Assembly: GCA_035691185.1 (NCBI GenBank)
Contig: DASSJN010000087.1
Location: 1-28,453, forward strand
Length of the DNA: 28,453 nt
Origin: RPQJ01 sp035691185
Lineage (GTDB): Bacteria; Pseudomonadota; Gammaproteobacteria; Steroidobacterales; Steroidobacteraceae
Direction of reading: 5' to 3'
Position numbers and translations under genes: made by a program. Of this stretch, positions 24,236 through 28,453 are shown piece after piece. Under the pieces are notes generated by a model that saw nothing but the letters and a program-made list of their open reading frames with translations, had not been told where the DNA came from and searched no databases. Within the stretch, counting starts at the first letter, position 1, and each line of letters begins with the position of its first letter.

Positions 24236-24646
24236 ATGAAAAGCCAGACCCCACACCGGTCACTAGGCGTCATCGTTTGCGTGGTTGTCTGTGCCGGCCA
24301 CGGGCCCTGCCTTGCGGACGAAGCGGAATATCCCGAAGCCTTCGAGCCGTGCGTTGCCTGCCACGCCTATCAGCCCGCCGGTGAACAGATGGACGGACCC
24401 ACGTTGTGGGGTGTCGTGGGTCGAAGAATTGCCAGTGTCGAGGGGTATGAATACTCGCGTGCACTGAAGGGCCTCGACGGTGTCTGGGATCGGGCCAGCC
24501 TCGACCGCTTCATCAGGAACCCGAAAGCGGTGGCGCCCGGCGCACGCATGACGTTCGGCGGCGTGCGCGATGCAGCGGACCGGGCGGCGATCCTCGATTT
24601 CCTCGAGCGGCTCGGGCCCGGCGTAGACGAAGATTCAGACGACTGA
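24236..24646 (+). CDS. Class I c-type cytochrome, periplasmic
   Basis: The 136-residue protein has a signal-like hydrophobic N-terminus (about 8-28) and one haem site, C39-V-A-C42-H43. A distal Met candidate is M105 (PGARMTFGGV), with a family-typical GPTLWGVVGRRIASVEGYEY segment between. These fit mitochondrial/c2-like class I cytochrome c, a soluble periplasmic electron carrier. ATG 24236 (a TTG lies just before it) has only a G-rich site upstream. Pairing with the preceding small secreted protein suggests shared expression. Its redox partners are not identifiable here. Confidence 0.92.
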   Translation: MKSQTPHRSLGVIVCVVVCAGHGPCLADEAEYPEAFEPCVACHAYQPAGEQMDGPTLWGVVGRRIASVEGYEYSRALKGLDGVWDRASLDRFIRNPKAVAPGARMTFGGVRDAADRAAILDFLERLGPGVDEDSDD

Positions 24647-24660
24647 AGGGAACTCCTGCG

Positions 24661-24694
24661 CGAGCGTATGATGCAGCAATCGGGGTGCCGGCCC
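24661..24694 (+). repeat. 34-bp repeat, copy 1, upstream of the dodecin gene
   Basis: This copy begins CGAGCGTATGAT, continues GCAATCGGG and ends TGCCGGCCC. It matches 26952-26985 at 31 of 34 positions. It lies 40 bp before the dodecin start. The internal TATGAT could be a -10 hexamer, but no good -35 lies 16-18 bp upstream. It starts 15 bp after the cytochrome c stop. Confidence 0.75.
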
Positions 24695-24734
24695 CTCGCG
24701 GTCCGCACCTCTCCACCAGCAGGGAGCGATCGAC

Positions 24735-24962
24735 ATGGCCAAGCAGCAGAAGTCCGACAACGGCGTGTATCGCGTCACCGAGATCATCGGCACGAGCAAG
24801 TCGTCATGGGAAGACGCGGCACGCAGCGCCGTCGAAACGGCCGCGAAGTCGCTGCGTGACTTGCGCGTTGCGGAGGTCGGCAAACTCGACATGAAGGTCG
24901 AAGACGGCAAGGTCGTCGCGTACCGGGCGCGGGTTTCGCTGTCCTTCAAGTACGAATCCTGA
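24735..24962 (+). CDS. Dodecin family protein, atypical flavin site
   Basis: The 75-residue protein has the dodecin fold signature: VYRVTEIIGTSKSSWEDAAR, then a helix, then DLRVAEVGKLDMKVEDGKVV ending in YRARVSLSFKYE. Dodecins form hollow 12-mers that store or buffer flavins. In classic members a Trp lies at the position of V45 here (W-x-E-V), where it stacks with the isoalloxazine; this protein lacks it, so ligand or function may differ. GGGAG precedes ATG 24735. The gene lies downstream of a 34-bp repeat shared with the region before the 50-residue protein gene. Confidence 0.9.
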   Translation: MAKQQKSDNGVYRVTEIIGTSKSSWEDAARSAVETAAKSLRDLRVAEVGKLDMKVEDGKVVAYRARVSLSFKYES

Positions 24963-25015
24963 CGATCCGGATCTGCGCACGCTGGCGGCGACGCAAGCGG
25001 TCCCGCGGCACAGCC

Positions 25016-26218
25016 TCACGTACCCGTTCGTACCTTGCGAAACGCCGCGAGGAGTGCGAGGTCGTACGTGATCTTCAGCGCTCCGCACATCACCAGCGGC
25101 GCAGCCAGCCAGCCCGCGGCGAACAGCGCGCCGCCCAGAGATGGGCTGAGCGCCGAGGCCAGGCTGCGCGGCACCGAGGTGTAACTCGCCGCCGCCGCGC
25201 GTTCCGGCGGCGTGACCACTGCCATGACGAACGCCGAGCGGGTGGGCACGTCCATCTGCGACAGTGCGGCGCGCAGTAGCAACAGGCCCAGGGCAACCTG
25301 GACCTGCGACGCGAAGGCCGCCGCGATGAGCGCCACGCTGGACGGGATGTGCGTGAACACCATCGTGTTGAGCAGGCCGACGCGGCGGGCTACCCAGGGT
25401 GCAGCCAGTTGCGAGATCGCAGTAAGCATGCCCGCCCAGAAGAAAAAGGCTCCGGCCGCGGTCAGCGACAGGCCGAATCGCTGGAACAACCACAGCGCCA
25501 GCAATGACTGCACCACCAGTCCGCCGGCGAACGCGTCGATCGAAAACAGCGCCGCCAGCCGTACGACGATGCCGCGCGAGGGCCCGAGGGGCGCTTGAGG
25601 ATTGGGCGGCGCCTGGATCGGCGGCATCGGCAATCGGAGGTACAGGCACCAGACGACGATACCGACGACGCCATACACGACGAACATGATTCGTAACGCA
25701 GCAAGGCGATCGACCCCCAGGTTCGTCAAGCCGTCGGGCGCTGCAGCCGCGAGTGCGCCGACCGCGGCACACAACGCAGCCGTCAGGCTGTAGCGGGCGA
25801 ACAGCATCGTGCGGGCATTGCCGTGCGCGGCCTCGGCCAGCCGGGAGTGCTCCAATGGCAGGAACACACTGACATCCCCGGAGCTGGGGTTCAGCGTCCC
25901 TGCGAATGCCACCGCGAGTAACGGCCAGAACGCCGACAGTCCGGCAAAGCTGAGTCCCGTGGCGGCCATCAGCAGTGCGGCGGCGAGCAGCAACCGGCGA
26001 TGCTGGAATCGATGTCCCCAGGTGCCCACCGCCACGGTGGCAAGCGCCGAGCCCAGCAGAGTGGTGGTGCTCAGGAGCCCCACCGCCCAGGTGCCGAATC
26101 CCAGCGTCAGGAGATACGCAGGCAGCAGGACGGCGACGTAGCCGTCGACGAAGGCGCGCAGCCCCCGCCCGATGATCAACAGGCGAGCTTCGGTGCCTGC
26201 GGCAGTTCGCGAGATCAC
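25016..26218 (-). CDS. MFS transporter
   Basis: The 400-residue product is highly hydrophobic, with about 12 membrane segments in two halves. It has an MFS-like TWGHRFQHRRLLLAAALLMA loop after the second or third segment and a central cytoplasmic loop (PMPPIQAPPNPQAPLGPSRG). It is an inner-membrane secondary transporter, probably a proton-coupled exporter; the substrate is not predictable. The start codon at 26218 is GTG with no strong ribosome binding site, so the exact start is uncertain. It converges on the dodecin gene, and the VOC gene lies upstream on the same strand (92 bp). Confidence 0.9.
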   Translation of the reverse strand: MISRTAAGTEARLLIIGRGLRAFVDGYVAVLLPAYLLTLGFGTWAVGLLSTTTLLGSALATVAVGTWGHRFQHRRLLLAAALLMAATGLSFAGLSAFWPLLAVAFAGTLNPSSGDVSVFLPLEHSRLAEAAHGNARTMLFARYSLTAALCAAVGALAAAAPDGLTNLGVDRLAALRIMFVVYGVVGIVVWCLYLRLPMPPIQAPPNPQAPLGPSRGIVVRLAALFSIDAFAGGLVVQSLLALWLFQRFGLSLTAAGAFFFWAGMLTAISQLAAPWVARRVGLLNTMVFTHIPSSVALIAAAFASQVQVALGLLLLRAALSQMDVPTRSAFVMAVVTPPERAAAASYTSVPRSLASALSPSLGGALFAAGWLAAPLVMCGALKITYDLALLAAFRKVRTGT

Positions 26219-26310
26219 GCCGGTGGGATTTGGCAGTGGCGCTTGGATGGACCCATGCCGTGCATCAGCATCTCGTGGTCGTCGCGGAAATTGATTGCGT
26301 TATACCCGTG

Positions 26311-26715
26311 TCAGCCCCGCCGCGCTGCCTCGATCGTGGCGATGTCGATCTTCTTCATCGGCATCATCGCCTCGAAGGCACGCTTTGCCTCACCGCCACC
26401 AGCCGCAAGCGCCTCGGTCAGCGCACGCGGGGTGATCTGCCAGGAGAGGCCCCAGCGGTCCTTGCACCAACCGCACTGACTTTCCGTGCCGCCATTACCG
26501 ACGATCGCGTACCAGTAGCGGTCCGTCTCTTCCTGATCGTCCGTCGCGATCTGGAAGGAGAACGCCTCGCTGTGTCTGAACTCCGGGCCGCCGTTGAGAC
26601 CGAGACACGGAATGCCCAGAACCGTGAACTCCACCGTCAAGGTGGCGGCGTAGAAGCGCGCCGCCTCATGCGCGTCCTTGTCGAACCAGAGGCAGATCGT
26701 GTTCTTTGGCTTCAT
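26311..26715 (-). CDS. PhnB-like VOC superfamily protein
   Basis: The 134-residue protein opens MKPKNTICLWFDKDAHEAAR, then FYAATLTVEFTVLG, and contains FSFQIATDDQEETDRYWYAI and CGWCKDRWGLSWQITPRALT. These are features of the PhnB/3-demethylubiquinone methyltransferase-like VOC family (PF06983). The reaction is unknown. ATG 26715 has GAGGAG upstream, which decides against the 41-residue upstream extension. It may be co-transcribed with the MFS gene downstream. Confidence 0.92.
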   Translation of the reverse strand: MKPKNTICLWFDKDAHEAARFYAATLTVEFTVLGIPCLGLNGGPEFRHSEAFSFQIATDDQEETDRYWYAIVGNGGTESQCGWCKDRWGLSWQITPRALTEALAAGGGEAKRAFEAMMPMKKIDIATIEAARRG

Positions 26716-26837
26716 GTTCGTATGCTCCTCGTGGTCATCAGGGCGAACGCCGCAGCCTCCGCGTCGAACGTTGGGCGAACTCGCGGCTGCGCCATCGTGC
26801 GACGTGGCAGTGAGCACCGCTATAGGAATGGGCCACA

Positions 26838-26856
26838 AGAACTGCAGGCGAGTTCT
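26838..26856. repeat. Inverted repeat in the gap before the 50-residue gene
   Basis: AGAACT-GCAGGCG-AGTTCT is a perfect 6-bp-arm dyad with a 7-nt centre. It lies about 120 bp upstream of the VOC gene start on the minus strand. It could be a regulator site for either flanking gene. Confidence 0.4.
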
Positions 26857-26951
26857 GTATTGCGAGGATGCGCATCGTGGCTGCCATGTGATCGGCCATC
26901 AATGGCGCTGATGCATCACGCCAGGCGTCAGGTCATCCGGCAATTGCGTCA

Positions 26952-26985
26952 CGAGCGTATGATCCGGCAATCGGGTTGCCGGCCC
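26952..26985 (+). repeat. 34-bp repeat, copy 2, upstream of the 50-residue protein gene
   Basis: This copy is 31/34 identical to 24661-24694. It contains a perfect stem, CCGGCAA-TCGGG-TTGCCGG (26964-26982, 7-bp arms), that copy 1 keeps only in part. It lies 62 bp before ATG 27048. It may be a shared regulatory element or a small mobile palindromic repeat. Confidence 0.75.
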
Positions 26986-27047
26986 GTGCACTGCCTGGTC
27001 GGGTCCATGGCCAGGCGAGGCCACTGCTGGCACTCAAGGACAACGCC

Positions 27048-27200
27048 ATGATCCGGAAACTGAAGTCGGGCGGCTACCGGCTCTACTCGCGCAGCAAGGA
27101 TCCCCGGACCGGCAAGCGCCGCAACCTGGGCACGTTCCAGACGCGGGCGGCGGCGGAGCAACACGAGCGCGCCGTCCAGTACTTCAAGCGCCGAGGCTGA
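27048..27200 (+). CDS. Small basic conserved protein, 50 residues
   Basis: The 50-residue product reads MIRKLKSGGYRLYSRSKDPR, TGKRRNLGTFQTRAAAEQHE, then RAVQYFKRRG. Three short beta strands then a helix resemble the arm-type DNA-binding domain found at the N-terminus of tyrosine integrases, but no catalytic domain follows. Similar stand-alone proteins are common in proteobacteria and are unstudied as far as I know. AAGGA lies eight bases before ATG 27048. The longer frame starting at 26976 runs through the repeat and is not used. Confidence 0.85.
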   Translation: MIRKLKSGGYRLYSRSKDPRTGKRRNLGTFQTRAAAEQHERAVQYFKRRG

Positions 27201-27257
27201 TCCGGCACGCCTGCCAGGCACATCGGCATCGTCGGCTGTTCAGCGGAGGGCCGGCAC

Positions 27258-27533
27258 ATGGACGAAGATCTCGACAGCTTCTCGCGCGAGGACCTGGTCG
27301 CCGAGGTCGTGCGCCTGCGCAATGGCATCCGCAGACATCGCGACGCCAGCGGCCACGAGTTGTGCTGGCACCATCCCGAGTTGTGGGCACTGCTGCCGGA
27401 AAAGGTCGGTCCTGTCATTGCCGTGCCGGAGTGGCCGCAATTCATGCGGGGCTGCATCAGGTACCGGCAGTCGCTGGACGAACAGGCTCCGCAGGCCCCG
27501 CGCAGCAGGCAGGAGTTCGGCAGGGATAAGTAG
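27258..27533 (+). CDS. Conserved hypothetical protein, 91 residues
   Basis: The 91-residue protein (MDEDLDSFSREDLVAEVVRL...) has an acidic helical N-terminus, then RNGIRRHRDASGHELCWHHP, ELWALLPEKVGPVIAVPEWP and QFMRGCIRYRQSLDEQ. The GHELCWHHP segment could bind a metal (C and two or three His). I recall similar orphan proteins in other beta- and gammaproteobacteria but no function. GGAGGG is well placed before ATG 27258. It follows the 50-residue gene after 57 bp. Confidence 0.85.
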   Translation: MDEDLDSFSREDLVAEVVRLRNGIRRHRDASGHELCWHHPELWALLPEKVGPVIAVPEWPQFMRGCIRYRQSLDEQAPQAPRSRQEFGRDK

Positions 27534-27783
27534 AAAAGACGACACACGAAGAGCTCGGGAAGATCGTTCGCGCTCGTGCATGAAGTCTGTGTCGCAGTGC
27601 GACGGTACGCTGCGCTCAAGCGATGCGAACCTCTGGTTTGCGCCGCGCATGGCGGCGACAACTCCATACGGTCCCGTTTGAACGGATCGGGCCAGCCGCA
27701 GGCACTCACGGGCGGGCCGAAACGGCCGCGAGGTCCGTGACATCCAATCGCTGTACCCCTGCACGTCAGCCGAGGAGTCGACG

Positions 27784-28453
27784 ATGGAAACCATTCTTCG
27801 TGCGTTTGCGAGTTCGATCGTCCTGGCCTGGGCCGTCGGCCCCGTAGCGGTAGCCGAAGCCGCAACCGCAGCCGCCAATACGAAGCCGGGCCACGAGCGG
27901 AAGGCCGACGTCCAGGCCCGTCGCATGGTCGTCGAGGGCCGGAAGATCTTTCGCGACGACACGTTCGGCTCGGAGGCCTGGTGGGGCGATACGTTACGGC
28001 TGCACGAGGCCATTGCGGGCGAGAAGTTCGGCGGCGTCGGTCCAGGAGTGAGTCCCACGACGGCGCTGGCGGTGGGCCTGAAGGTCGATGCGAATGCATT
28101 GCCCGCCGCGCTCGTTGGCCAGCTGCGCGCGGGCAAGGTCGATCTCGACGATCCCGCTACTACGCTGGCGCTGCTCCGGTTGAACGCTGTCGTCGGCGTC
28201 ACCGGCCGGTTCGACGCCGCCGGCAACCTTCGTTCGATGGGCATCCAGTGTGCGCTGTGTCACTCGGACGTCGACGATTCCTTCGCACCCGGCATCGGCA
28301 CGCGCCTCGACGGCTGGGCCAACCGGGACCTGAACGTCGGCGCGATCGTCTCACTTGCCCCAAACCTGGCACCCATCGCCGACACGCTGGGTGTCGACGT
28401 GGCGACGGTCAAGCAGGTGCTCGCGAGCTGGGGCCCGGGTCGCTACGACGCGC
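27784..28453 (+). CDS. Secreted c-type cytochrome-like protein, 3' end cut
   Basis: ATG at 27784 follows GAGGAGTCGACG and opens 223 codons without a stop to the window end. The N-terminus is a signal peptide (METILRAFASSIVLAWAVGP, cleavage near AEA). The next part has RMVVEGRKIFRDDTFGSEAW, a typical opening of secreted cytochrome-type proteins. One haem motif is seen, C156-A-L-C159-H160 (GIQCALCHSDVDDS), followed by a conserved-looking GIGTRLDGWANRDLNVGAIV. It is probably periplasmic. More haem sites may lie beyond the edge. Confidence 0.88.
   Translation, partial: METILRAFASSIVLAWAVGPVAVAEAATAAANTKPGHERKADVQARRMVVEGRKIFRDDTFGSEAWWGDTLRLHEAIAGEKFGGVGPGVSPTTALAVGLKVDANALPAALVGQLRAGKVDLDDPATTLALLRLNAVVGVTGRFDAAGNLRSMGIQCALCHSDVDDSFAPGIGTRLDGWANRDLNVGAIVSLAPNLAPIADTLGVDVATVKQVLASWGPGRYDA

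Larger units (their letters stand above)
26716..27047. other. 332-bp divergent gap with repeats
   Basis: No gene is supported. The gap holds the VOC gene's leader and promoter, a hairpin at 26838-26856, copy 2 of the 34-bp repeat and the leader of the 50-residue protein gene. The decamer ATCCGGCAAT occurs at 26935-26944 and again at 26962-26971, inside repeat copy 2. Confidence 0.5.

Noticed and set aside
24667..24672. TATGAT as a -10 box of the dodecin promoter
   Set aside because: No -35-like hexamer lies 16-18 bp upstream in either repeat copy, so I list the repeat but not a promoter.

Overview
This is a GC-rich chromosomal stretch from a member of the Pseudomonadota, probably a free-living beta- or gammaproteobacterium. 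The lineage is inferred from gene content (prkA-yeaH pair, mddA, YaiI-type DUF188 protein, DUF4197, small proteobacterial orphan proteins) and codon use; there is no rRNA or tRNA in the window to fix it. Genes are densely packed on both strands with good ribosome binding sites. I see no insertion sequence, prophage, integrase, CRISPR array or origin. The window cuts a DUF444/YeaH gene at the left edge and a cytochrome c-type gene at the right edge.

Layout. (1) 1-2729, minus: the 3' part of yeaH is missing and is preceded by prkA, the conserved Ser-kinase stress pair. A 671-bp gap follows. (2) 3401-4731: doxX-like and DUF4287 genes on minus, divergent from a marR-type regulator. The divergent gap holds a consensus sigma70 promoter (TTGACA, 17 bp, TATTAT) with two palindromes centred exactly 30 bp apart over it. 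(3) 4869-7846: a true nitrilase, an MddA-type methanethiol S-methyltransferase, and a divergent alpha/beta-hydrolase fused to a LuxR-type helix-turn-helix. (4) 7902-11802, minus: two secreted SnoaL/NTF2-like proteins, a DUF2231 membrane protein, a Tat-type amidohydrolase and a secreted CHRD protein. (5) 11947-14619: a MASE1 hybrid histidine kinase divergent from a yaiI gene. (6) 14647-17487, minus: three small hypothetical or basic proteins and a membrane-anchored FlgO/TPR protein.

(7) 17914-21380, plus: a tight three-gene unit of a lone cyclic-nucleotide-binding domain, a geranylgeranyl-reductase-like flavoprotein with a CxxC motif, and a GltD/DsrL-like iron-sulfur flavoprotein. No GltB partner is present. 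This is the best candidate for an uncharacterised redox system here. A VOC protein follows. (8) 21992-24962: DUF4197, an MscS channel with a clear terminator, a small secreted protein with a good promoter, a class I cytochrome c and a dodecin-like protein whose flavin-stacking Trp position is Val. (9) 25016-26715, minus: an MFS transporter and a PhnB-like VOC protein. (10) 27048-28453, plus: two small conserved hypotheticals and the start of a secreted CxxCH protein.

A 34-bp element occurs twice (31/34 identical), once upstream of the dodecin gene and once upstream of the 50-residue basic protein gene 2.3 kb away. Apart from the operon units named above, most genes look like a mixed stress/housekeeping neighbourhood rather than one pathway.
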